The position numbers were made by a program, and so were the translations under genes. A stretch of 64,000 nt of DNA from Telopea speciosissima (Eukaryota > Streptophyta > Magnoliopsida > Proteales > Proteaceae): assembly GCF_018873765.1 (NCBI RefSeq), contig NC_057922.1, forward strand, positions 14,149,563 to 14,213,562, given 5' to 3'. Below the pieces are notes generated by a model. That model searched no databases, was not told the DNA's origin, and worked only from the letters and a program-made list of their open reading frames with translations. The stretch's first letter is position 1. Each line of letters begins with the position of its first letter. Below, one piece after another: positions 1 to 10,500 of this stretch.

Positions 1-23
1 CAGCTTCTTCAATTCACTAGAAT

Positions 24-1403
24 TTATTTAGCAGCAACAGCAAGTTGTTGTAGTTCCTTGACGAACTCATCCACATAGGAAGATTGAGCACTTGCATCTA
101 CCAAGAAATCCCTCAACTTGGCATGGTTGGCCATCACTTCTCTCCCAATCTTGTTTTCTTCATCCATCGCCAACTTCACCGCCTTGCAGACACTCTCTCT
201 TTTAAACCAACCGTTTTCTTCACTCCTTTCCACATCAACTGCCACTTTCAAACCACCAACCAATACATCAGTCATCAAGAACTGATCAAGAAAGTGGGGA
301 CAAAACACAATCTGGCAATTACTAATCAGGGCTTCCCACATAGATCCAAACCCACAATGGCTCACAAAACACCCAATCGCAGGGTTCTTCAATATCTTTG
401 TTTGAGGAACCCAACCATCATGAACCATTCCTCTTCCTTCAATTCTTTCCTTAAATCCATCTGGCAATGCCTCTTCTATTGTTTTTGCTCCAGATGGTGG
501 TTTTAAAGCCACCAAAAAGGGAAACCCAGTGAGTTCAAGTCCAAGAACCAGTTCTTGAAACTGATCCTTTTCCAGAATACATTCACTACCAAATGCACAA
601 TACACAACAGAATTTGGCTTAAAACCACTGAGCCACTTAGACCAGAACTGGTCACCTAGAACTTGGCTTGAAGCCTCAGGCAACCCATATTGCATTACAG
701 GGCCAGTGAGTAGAATTGGCTTCCCATACTGTTCCATCAAGTAATCACAATATGGGCCTTCAACTTCACGGCAAGTCCTAAATGCAAGGGCATCACATTC
801 CAACATGGGCTTAACTGCATTCTCATATGATTTGGGGAAGTCTAACAAAGGCCTGATCTGATAAGGGTGTACCCTAATAGGGGAAGGTGGAAAGCCTGAT
901 GGGTGTTGGATTACTTTGGCCTCCTCGTGTTCGTGGCCCTTACGTGCTGGAACATTGTAATAAGCATTCACTGATGCACTGATGGCCATGTAGAAGATGG
1001 ATTTGATTCCAAGTCCTCGTGCTAATGCCGGAATCCAATTGAGAAAATCGAAGAAAATAAAGTTAGGCATAAGGGTTATGAGTAAAGCTTCAATCTGAGG
1101 TTGAGTGAGGTCTCGGGCGTTAATGAGATGGGGGACATAATTATGGGGAATTTCTGTGGTAGTCTCGGTGCCCAGAGGAAGACCTTCAACATGAGGAACC
1201 TCAATAGGGATGAAGGTAATGAGGTTTGGGTGGAGATTTAAGTGGTTTAATCTGGTTCTCGTTTTAGTGGGCAAAATTAAGGAGATCTTGTGACCTCTCT
1301 CGGCAAGCTGATTTGCAAGGTGGAGGTAAGGGGTCATATGGCCTAAGGCAAACCAAGGGTACATGGCAATATGAAGCTTATTGGAATCCTGTGGGTTGGT
1401 CAT
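24..1403 (-). CDS. Family-1 UDP-glycosyltransferase (UGT79/91-like), intronless
   Basis: A single uninterrupted 459-residue frame, the usual plant UGT length. The enzyme should move a sugar from a UDP-sugar to a small acceptor in the cytosol. The N-terminal acceptor lobe carries the expected catalytic histidine (H22 in WFALGHM) and its partner aspartate (D119 in FFDFLNW). The C-terminal donor-binding PSPG box spans residues 331-374, starting WVPQ, with HCG at 349-351, S354, E357 and ending D373-Q374. A terminal glutamine is usual in glucosyltransferases, but UGT79/91 members often use other sugars, so donor choice is open. The N-terminal WFALGH and HMTPYLHLAN motifs resemble flavonoid or anthocyanin glycoside glycosyltransferases that extend an existing sugar (inference from the family). 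Start: first ATG, with a TATA box about 90 bases upstream. No signal peptide. The family call is sure; the substrate is not. Confidence 0.95.
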   Translation of the reverse strand: MTNPQDSNKLHIAMYPWFALGHMTPYLHLANQLAERGHKISLILPTKTRTRLNHLNLHPNLITFIPIEVPHVEGLPLGTETTTEIPHNYVPHLINARDLTQPQIEALLITLMPNFIFFDFLNWIPALARGLGIKSIFYMAISASVNAYYNVPARKGHEHEEAKVIQHPSGFPPSPIRVHPYQIRPLLDFPKSYENAVKPMLECDALAFRTCREVEGPYCDYLMEQYGKPILLTGPVMQYGLPEASSQVLGDQFWSKWLSGFKPNSVVYCAFGSECILEKDQFQELVLGLELTGFPFLVALKPPSGAKTIEEALPDGFKERIEGRGMVHDGWVPQTKILKNPAIGCFVSHCGFGSMWEALISNCQIVFCPHFLDQFLMTDVLVGGLKVAVDVERSEENGWFKRESVCKAVKLAMDEENKIGREVMANHAKLRDFLVDASAQSSYVDEFVKELQQLAVAAK

Positions 1404-1414
1404 CGCTGAAGGAA

Positions 1415-1442
1415 GACTGACTGACTGACTGACTGACTGACT
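1415..1442. repeat. (GACT)7 microsatellite in the UGT 5' UTR
   Basis: Seven perfect GACT units lying between the predicted transcription start and the UGT ATG. Likely length-polymorphic; it sits in the transcribed leader. Confidence 0.85.
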
Positions 1443-1490
1443 ACAAAGGGGAAGGTTTTGTTTGGCAATTGGAAGGTTTAGTTTTAGAGG

Positions 1491-1500
1491 TAATATATAG
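1491..1500 (-). promoter_or_regulatory. TATA box of the UGT gene
   Basis: Reads CTATATATTA on the minus strand, about 90 bases before the UGT start codon. This would give a 5' UTR of roughly 55-65 bases. Position and sequence fit a plant core promoter; no transcript was available to confirm it. Confidence 0.5.
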
Positions 1501-1650
1501 AAAGGCAGAGGAATCGCATTTACTATTAAGAGGTATGATTTATTATTTAATGGGGAAACCTAATATGTATGTATGTACTACCGACAGAACGGAAAATGTG
1601 TGATCTGATCCAAAGATATATTATATTACATTGGGTCATTTAAACAAGTA

Positions 1651-1826
1651 GTTGGGACTTGGGACTGGTAGGACGTGTGGTCGTAGTTTGTTTGGAAAAA
1701 AACCAAAAAAAATAAGTGGTTGTAATATGTTGGTGGTAGTTGGGACTTGGCACTGGTAGGACGTGTGGTCGTAGTTTGTTTGGAAAAAAACCAAAAAATA
1801 TAAGTGGTTGTAATATGTTGGTGGTG
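1651..1826. repeat. Tandem duplication of an 88-bp unit upstream of UGT
   Basis: The unit starting GTTGGGACTTGG at 1651 is repeated head-to-tail from 1739. The copies share the GGACGTGTGGTCGTAG core and the GGTTGTAATATGTTGGTGG tail, with only a substitution and a small homopolymer difference. It lies about 150-330 bases upstream of the UGT TATA box. Confidence 0.85.
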
Positions 1827-2179
1827 GAGCAGGGGCTAAATTAATCTGAGACATCCAATGTTTGCAAAAAGAGGCCCAAATAAGAGAGGACGTCATGGAT
1901 TTTATTCCTTTCCACTTGGAGATCTGTAAGTTCCTATCCCTTAAAATCAGGACACGTGGGACTTTTTAATCTAACAATCATGAAAGTATCCAATCTTAAT
2001 CCAACCCCAAAAGAATCCAAGAAAATATAAAGGGAAAAACAAAACACGCCAGAGAGGGTTAAGGTGGTAATTAAGGGTGATAAAATCTCTGTGGAATTTC
2101 CAACTATCAATACAGACATAATTTGGCCCTTCAACCCGCATCCACTTATAAAAAAAAAAAATAATACTAATTAATTTAA
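1827..2179. other. Intergenic spacer between the UGT promoter and the Mutator-like element
   Basis: No coding exon or structured repeat seen. It ends with an A-rich tract and the 9-bp TTAATTTAA that is the left target-site duplication of the next element. Confidence 0.5.
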
Positions 2180-4050
2180 GGGAAAAATTACACTGTTACC
2201 CCCTGAGGTTTATATTAAATATAGAACGACCCCCTATATTTCTAAATTATACAATTATAACCACACCCCATGAGGTTTGCTTAGTTGTTACAATCAGCCC
2301 TACTCCGTTATATCATTCTTGTTAAGTGGTTCGGTGTTGGTAATTCATGACTTAAAATGACTAATATACCCCTGTTAGGGGTTTGAGCTTATTACCACCC
2401 CTGCCCTGTTACTCGAATCAGAATGAGGTTTAGGGAGGGCATGGATTTACCGCTGCTTCAAAGGAGATTTGAACCACCGGAGCACCTTTCAAAATCGCTT
2501 CAACGACGGATTGACAAAGCTGCAAGCTTTATGGACATTTACATCTACAACATCGTATAAATTTCAGCGGAAGAATTTGACAAATTAGACAGAAGGAAGA
2601 ACTCATCTTTCCTGCCGATATTATGTAGAGAAGGAGGGAGAGAGAGAGAGAGAGAGAGAGACTCACATTAAGACTAATGCTTCCCACTCTGCAAATATGT
2701 AACAAAGGGCTCTGTTTATGTCAGGCATTGCAATACTGAATTCAGAAAACAAGTATTCCCCAGATTTTCCAACCCAACACCCTGCAAAATATTCTATTAA
2801 TTCCAACTCAAAGAGAACCGGAACACAACGATACCGAATTGAGCTTCTACCAAATTTGATGATTAAGGAAATACAACTAATGACTAAAGTTAAAAAACTA
2901 GAATTACAACGAGGCAAACAAGCCAAGACCGACGATAGTACTCCCATGAGAAAACCCACAACAAATACAAGGGATCAACATGGATAAGCCGAACTTATTG
3001 CAGTACGTGAAACACGTTCAATAAACAGTGACAAATGGAAATTCACTTTATCGGTTTCGATGACAGTGAATCCCGAAACCCAAATTTTTATAACAGAATC
3101 AAATTAACGGAAAAACCCAATAGAACAAACTCACGATTCTTCGAAGCGTAGTTCCAGAAATAAGCTCTGGATCCAACCCAATTTCAAAAAAAAATCACCG
3201 CCCTCTCATTTCTCCACCGAAGCCAACGCAACAGCCTTTGGGGAGGGGGAGCTCTGGGAATCTGAGCTGGGATTCAAAGTCACGATATGGAAATCTCCAC
3301 TGCCATTACTAAAACCAGTGAAAGACTTCCGAGTGGGATGACATTCAATCCTCCTCTAAAACAGAGTTCCATTAGAAGAAGATGAGGCAAACACAGAGAA
3401 CCCATCTACAAGTTTCTTCATTTCTGAGGTGCAGATCAAGCTTTCTATCATTGAAACTGTGAGATTGAATTCAGAAAGGTTTTCAGATTTCTTCTCCTTA
3501 GGGAAACAAATTCCAACCGCCACTGGGGGTTAGTTACCAAGACGGAGGTGTTCAGGTTCGGCATTAATGAGATTCATGAGCCCAACACGGCCATAGAACT
3601 TGGCAAGGAAGACAGTGGCATGTGCTTGGGATTCTGGGTTTTTGATCCATTGCAAGCAAGGTCTAATGCTGCAATTCTCGCAGCAACCTTTGCGGAGAAC
3701 TCGACGAACACCATGTTAGATCGAGATTCAAAGTTTGGGTTTGCAGATTTTTTAGGGTTAATAGGGAATGAATGAGAGCAAGGAAAAAAATCCGAGAGAG
3801 AACAGAGGGAGGAGAGATGAGGGAGAAGTCATAGATGTATAAAGGAATACCTGTGCGATGGAGTTGTATGTCAACGATGGAGTTGAAGGTCAACGATAGA
3901 GGGAACTTCAAATTTGGGGAAGAGGGCAAAATTGGTATTTAAAATGTATTATTTAACACCATCCACTTAGGCGGTGTGACTGAATTTATAAACACAGGGG
4001 GTCGCTCTGTATTTAATACAAACCTCAGGAGGTGGCAATATAATTTTCTC
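2180..4050. mobile_element. Non-autonomous Mutator-like element (MULE) with long TIRs
   Basis: The left end (GGGAAAAATTACACTG) and the reverse complement of the right end (GAGAAAATTATATTG) start a terminal inverted repeat of about 70 bp. It contains the CCTGAGGTTT motif common in plant MULE termini. The element is flanked by a perfect 9-bp duplication, TTAATTTAA, at 2171-2179 and 4051-4059, which is the Mutator hallmark. The 1.87-kb interior has no transposase-like frame. A short minus-strand frame at 3574-3714 and GC-richer sequence at 3.1-3.75 kb suggest captured host DNA (Pack-MULE), which I cannot verify. It lies about 490 bp beyond the TruA stop codon. Confidence 0.88.
3574..3714 (-). 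CDS. Short hypothetical frame inside the MULE (possible captured fragment)
   Basis: A 46-residue ATG-started frame ([20 protein letters not shown]...) in the GC-rich interior of the element, reading inward from the right TIR. I do not recognise it and it may be chance. It is listed because MULEs frequently carry host gene pieces in this position. Confidence 0.2.
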   Translation of the reverse strand: MVFVEFSAKVAARIAALDLACNGSKTQNPKHMPLSSLPSSMAVLGS

Positions 4051-4545
4051 TTAATTTAAACAGGAAATTTCTAGTCAAGAATTCTAACATTCATTTGTTA
4101 AAACTTAATGAGATTTTAATTAGACCCATGGGCCTCTCTAGTCTTCAAAGACTAGGATTATGCTCCACTGTTAGTCTTAAAATAGATTCAGTATTCGACC
4201 AAGTGATTCCATCATGAGGATCACACCTCTGTGTTCACTCACCAAGTCCCATTATCCAACCTTTCCGGAAAAACTTGAGGCTACACTTGTTAGATGAGAG
4301 TATTGCATCATTGCAAAGATAACTACTAAGCTAGAACTTCTGTGATACAGCGTATAGCTCAATATGTTAAGCCTAAATCTACTGTCTTGTTGAAGCAAAG
4401 AATAATTTGAACACCTTTCTTACTCAGTTCCAGGAATTGGTTGATACGCTTCATGACCAAGCAATATATGTAACATCAGCTTCCATTGAGCAAGGTGTGC
4501 AAAATGCTTCAGAATTAGCTGTGCACATCGATCTATTTTTAAATC

Positions 4546-7500
4546 TCACGGGAGATCATATTTCACATTTCCAAGGTAGAGACCACAAGCAGGGGCCATG
4601 GGACTCGCAGCAGTCACTGTCTTTGCATTCAAGATTCTTTCAACTGGAAGTAATTAATATAAAATATAAAACATTAGCATAAGACAAACCCAGAGAGAAG
4701 TATAAAATATAAAGCATTAGTAAAGACAAATCTAGAGAGATGTTAATCTTTTCCGCATATTATGAAAGCATACCACCAATACGAAGCACCGCTTAGGTGA
4801 GTTGATACCAAGGTTCAAAATCTCAGTTTCGACCTGCCAGGAAACCGATATCTCCCAAGTTTCAACCGAAATCAGGTCAAAACCTTGTACTTTTCTGGGC
4901 AAAACTTGACATGTCATGTGCTGTCAAAAGTCAAAACTGGTTGAAACTAGGTTGGTCAACACTAACGAAATGTGCGAAATATGGTCGAAACCAGATGAAA
5001 CTGACTCGTACCAAGTTTTGTCTCGGTCGAAACTGCCAAGATTTAGAACCATGGTTGATACCCACACTGTTTGCTACGTGGGAAATCTCCTCTTTGACTC
5101 CCAGGAGGTGCTTCCCATTGTAGATGCTACTTTGCACAGCATTGTCCCCACCCCTTTATATCCCACCAAGGAAAAAAATAAGGAAAAGTACTATTAGGAA
5201 ATGAAGGATTGACAAACCATCATCAACAGTAATAACCCCAGTTCCCACACATTTCAGAACGCCAACAAGCAGCCTGACCTGCAAAGGTTGAACACAGACA
5301 TATAAACCCAAGATATTGCAGGATGATACTGGAACACAGTCTAATACCACTACTGACTTCAGATAGTAATAAACTACATAATAATAAATGAAGTTTGTCT
5401 TCCTTGTTTTGTTCGTTGGATTGTATTGATAAGCAGTGTTTTGTCAATGTTTTATAGCATACAAAAAACATGACTAACATGCGGAAGCCAACACAAGATG
5501 TTGAGGAACATGAAACGTCATTAGAACCCTACCCATCACGATATAGAATACACAATCAGCCTGATGAGATACCATCATGGCAGTGCAAACTACCATCAGC
5601 TCAATAGTTAGGAATCCCGACATTCCCACATTTCATCCTGATCCAGTGTTCATTCCTTCCAGAAATTCATGAGCCTTTTTCTGTGCCCCTTCTAGCTCTC
5701 ACTTGCCTACTATTCAAGGGCTTATTATTTATTCCCCTACTCTCATTGCTCAGGAGAAACAGCTGAAAAAGGAAGGTGTCCGACCCAAATTGCCAAACCG
5801 AGTCCTTTATAAGAGTTGCAGCTGGCTGAGATGAGAGAATTCTCCCCTCTTCCATGGGCTGAGATGGAGAGTCCTAGATGAACTCTACTATTTAAATAAT
5901 AAAGTAAGACAGACTCTTATCAGGACTGGAATTAAAAATTGTTTTCCCAGCCTGTCTAAACAACTGAAAAGTAATAAAATAAAAAGATAATCTCCTCCTA
6001 AAAACTAGCACACAACTTGTCTTGAAGATAAGATCCCTGAAAATCAGGAATTCTGGAATCGCAAGCCAAATGAAGCCTCCAAACTGGTCCCCACAATTAG
6101 ACTGGACCAGAATCTGATCACAGGGGCTGGGTTTGAACCAGAAACTCATTCACAGAGGAGAAAAATCAACCAGACCAGCTTTTCCTTCTTTCTACCGCAT
6201 GAAATATGTATCATGGTCCTTTTACCAGATAACAGACATCAAAGGACCTCTGGTCCTTGGGTTCATACAGACCATTCAGGATTGGTGGCTGACAACGATG
6301 TTGTGACCACTCAGTCCAACATCGGTACAACACTGATAAGAAGTGTCAGCTCAAGATAATGTCAACATAATAGTATTAACGTAAGAATGTGGAAACTTGA
6401 TTTTCTTGTTATGAACTAAAAATATTGGAAACATTATGTAATCATTTAACCTGTAATAGATCGAACATAGTGCTGACAAATAAAGAAAAGAAAATGTGAA
6501 AAGGCTAACCTGGTGATAAAGGAAAGAGCGTGAACGTGCAGTTACAACATAGCAACGATGTCTTCTTCTTTGTCCAAATTCTAGACCACCTCCATTACTA
6601 GGTCCTTGTACATTCTCATGATTGGGAATCGACCCCTTGCCAGTAGGCTTATCGTCTGATGCATTGATGCACACAAGTGGATCTTTCTCTGCAAAATTTG
6701 CTTGTCCTCTCTCTACACTTGAAGGAAAGTAAGGGGTTGAAACTACCTCAGAAGCATGAAGTTCATCTAATGTTCTAATAGGTGAATTAGCCTGTGGTTC
6801 ATTGAAAAAGGATAGTAGATTATGTTTTGCACTAAATGATATATTCTTGATAAAGAGTAAATCAACTTTCCACCAAATATTATGTAGGTAACTAATACTA
6901 CATTCTCTTAATTTTGCTTCCTAGTGAAGTATCATAGCCAAAGTAATTCCCCAAAATGAGTACAAAACACAGTCTTTTAATGACTTTAAATTCAATTAAT
7001 AAAAGAATTCTGATCCTTCTTTTCTCCCATTGATAAGACAGCTATTTATTGAATGGAAAATGAGGAACAAGAAAGCATATTATGATAGGCCTATCTGAAA
7101 ATGCACCTCATTTTGAGCCACTTGGAGGTACCACTCGACACATCCGAACATCTGAACTGCTGGTTAGAGCAACCACCCCTTAATTGGTCACATATCAAAA
7201 CTCAATTGTTGAATTCAGGCATATGACCCACTTGTATTGGAATTTTCCATGCATTTTCAACTGCTGAGCTGTTTTGTTCTTACCTTAGGTTCTTTTTTTT
7301 AACCCTTTTTTCAGCACATGTAGAACTCCATTTGGGTTGAAATTGCACAGGTGGGCACACAATGGGGGGACCTACCAGTGCACCAGATTTGGGTGCCAAG
7401 TGAATTGCCAGATGGCAGTACGGCCTGCCCGTAGTGACAGGCTCTCCCAGCACAAGTAGCACTACCATCTTCCCTTCATTGAAAAGGAAAAAAAGTTCTC

Positions 7501-10500
7501 AGCTGAATATTTGTTTAGAAAGTGTGTTTAAGAAGCAACTCAGGTTGGGCCTGGTTTGACAAAGATAAATTTTGAATCGGAATGAACCAGAAGGCCCAAA
7601 TCTCTCATGCACCAGCCTATGTGCATGAAACCAGGTGTTCTTCATGATTTACAGTTTTGTTGAAATTGGGGATGTTCTTAAAACAAATTTTCCTAAAATT
7701 AGGGTCAAAATAGCTTGGTTGTGCAAAAATATTTAATGTTCGACATTGTAGGCCAATCCACAAGTTCATGTAGGTGGATTGAATTTCCCTCCCTACAATT
7801 AAGTTTTTCTGATTTCAAAAAAAATTATTCAAGAAATCTATAAATTACAAAAAAAAATTTAAATAAATAAACTGTTTGGGTTAAAAAATGATGACAATTT
7901 ATAAAAATATTTGCCGTTATGTTTTTCAAATGAATGGGATGATTAATGTGTTGTCCCATAGCACTGTTGCCCTGTGGCACAAGGTAGTTTGGTTTAACAG
8001 TTTAAGCACCACATCCCTCAGCACAGCTTCACAGTTTGGCGGGCTCTCTCCAACTGTCTTCCAACGCAGTCCTTCCTCATCCACCATCAGATTGCTGTCT
8101 CCCCCCCGTCTTGCTGCCTCTGCTGGAATGCCTCAGAATCCACTGATCATCTTTTTTTTTACTGCCTCCTTTCCTCTTCTATATGGAAAGGTGTCTTAGC
8201 AAAATGTTGGCCAAAGAATAGACAATTCTGCCTTTTCAAAGAGAATAGATCTGGATAGATAGGACTTTTGCTGGCTCTTCAATCTGTGATATTGTTGGGA
8301 AGCTTGCCTTCGCCGCCACCATCAATCAGATTTGGATGGAACGTAATATCAGAAAATGGTCTCCTAGATCAAGAACTATTCAACTCATTTGGAACTCCCT
8401 TCAACATCAAAAGCAAGCTTGCTTCTGTCTCCCCTTGTGGCCGTAATACACCAAGGAACAGGCATATTGTTGTGTCCTGGGGTCTTCCCTTCTCTTTCTG
8501 GCCGCCCATCCCGCTTGTCGGGGCCCCCTGTTCTTTCCTCTTTGGTAATGAATTATTTATTCACCCCATAAAAAAGTGTTGTCCCGTATTTAACTATCAT
8601 TAATTAGGTAATTTATATTTTTCAAAAATATTTAAAATAGTTTTTTATGGTGAAAAAAAATATAATACAGGAAAACTCATAAATTGCTTCTGAGATGTTT
8701 TAGAAGTGTTAATTGATGCATTTTTAGATGTCTGTGGCATAAAAATAAAGCTAACTACATTCTTGAATTTTGGATGTAAGTAATGGTTGTGTATTGTTCT
8801 ATATTGATTCAACAGTGTAGGACAATTGCATCATAGCTGAGGATGATGAGGATATAACATGGAAGCACGGCACACCCTTGAGTAGGGATAAACAGAACAC
8901 AACGTAAATATTGAGGGAAGAAGATGGGTGGTGGTGGGACAAGAAGACTGAAGGAGCAATTGGCAGGTGGCTTCAAGGATGTGAAGCAATGGCCATACTT
9001 CCCTACTGAGATGCATAAGTTCATGACTGACCAATTGAAGGGTAATATCCAGGGTGAACAAAAAAATGAGGGATGAGTTCAATGAGGCAGTACTAGAAAA
9101 CACCCTCATGTACACATGGTTCGAAATTTCGGTGGAGTCGACCGAAATTTCGCAACTTATTTTGGTTTCAAGAAGGCTCGAAACGAATTGAATGCGACTA
9201 ACTAGGCATTCCAAGTTTTAACCGAAACATGTTCCGGACGAAATTTTGTAGGGTTTAGGCAACTCCATTTTGTTTGCCGAAACATTATAGAGTCCTTTAT
9301 AAAGTCCATATTTCGTTCGAAATGATATCAGCAGTGTCGAAACCTGTGCTTCGACTACAAACTTGGATTTTTGCTTGACTTTGGCCATTCCACTTGCAAC
9401 TCTTGGCTGAACAACTTGTTGGAAGCTTGTACAAGTTCATCAACAACTAATATTTGGTGGATTTTGTTGGGGAATTGTCCATTCAAGAATCTCACATTCC
9501 CAAGTTGTTCATTTGATGATAACAAACAATTTAATATATTTACATGTATGCAAAGCATTGTAGTTGCTCATAATGATAACGCTTAAGACACTATTGTATC
9601 GGAGTAACAAGACTTGAAGAAGAATCAAGACCCATGGCTTGTGAAGACAAGACAGGTCAAACCAAGGAAAAGCTTCTTCAAGATAAGATGCAAGATCGAA
9701 GCAAGTCAAGTCAAGCCAAAGTAAAGCTTCAAGACAAGATACAAGATAGAAGATCGAAGTCAAGACATACTCAAAGACTGAAGACAAAGCTTCAAGATGC
9801 CTGTGTGCACCTAGATTGTTTTAGAACACTCACACAGTCACACACACTCGCATTGCATGCTTGCATATCCATACGAGCATAAACATAGATAGACTCTAGG
9901 AAATGCCCAAGGACCCTTGAAAGAACCAAAAATAATGTTAAAAGACCATTGGTGTAAAAGCCCCAAAAGACCCGACAAAATCAAGCAAAACAGGGCTATT
10001 TTTGGACCAACCAGTTTGACCGGTAACAAGCAATGTGCACTGACCTTAAACGGTTGCACAGAGGTTGGTAATTGGTCTGACCGGTTGAGGCTGGAGAATG
10101 TCGAACTGGTATCAAGCCGGTCGCACAACCCAACTGTCCAACGGCTATATTTTCAAACAGCCCTTTCAACCGGTCCAGACGGTTCACGAACAGGTTGACC
10201 AATAGACCCAAACTATGACAGTTTTTTTATCGTTGGAGATTCAAATTGCTCACACCTTTTTGCTTTAAATAGGCCACTAAAGGACAAACTTTACACAGAT
10301 TTTGAGGCATTGAATACTATTCATTTGAGAGCTTTTATTGAAGCCTTTTGTCCTTTATTTATTCATTTGAGTTGAACATCGTCATTGTAAGATTCAGTTT
10401 TCAAGTAAAATCAAATATTGAAGGCAAGGTTTAAAGTAGGGGTGCAAGTTTGGCCCTGTCGGCCCAAACCTGCCCTGGCCCGCCCTGAGCCTGAACAGGG

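Noticed and set aside
84-506. 140-codon plus-strand frame opposite the UGT
   Set aside because: It is the antisense shadow of a clearly conserved UGT coding sequence.
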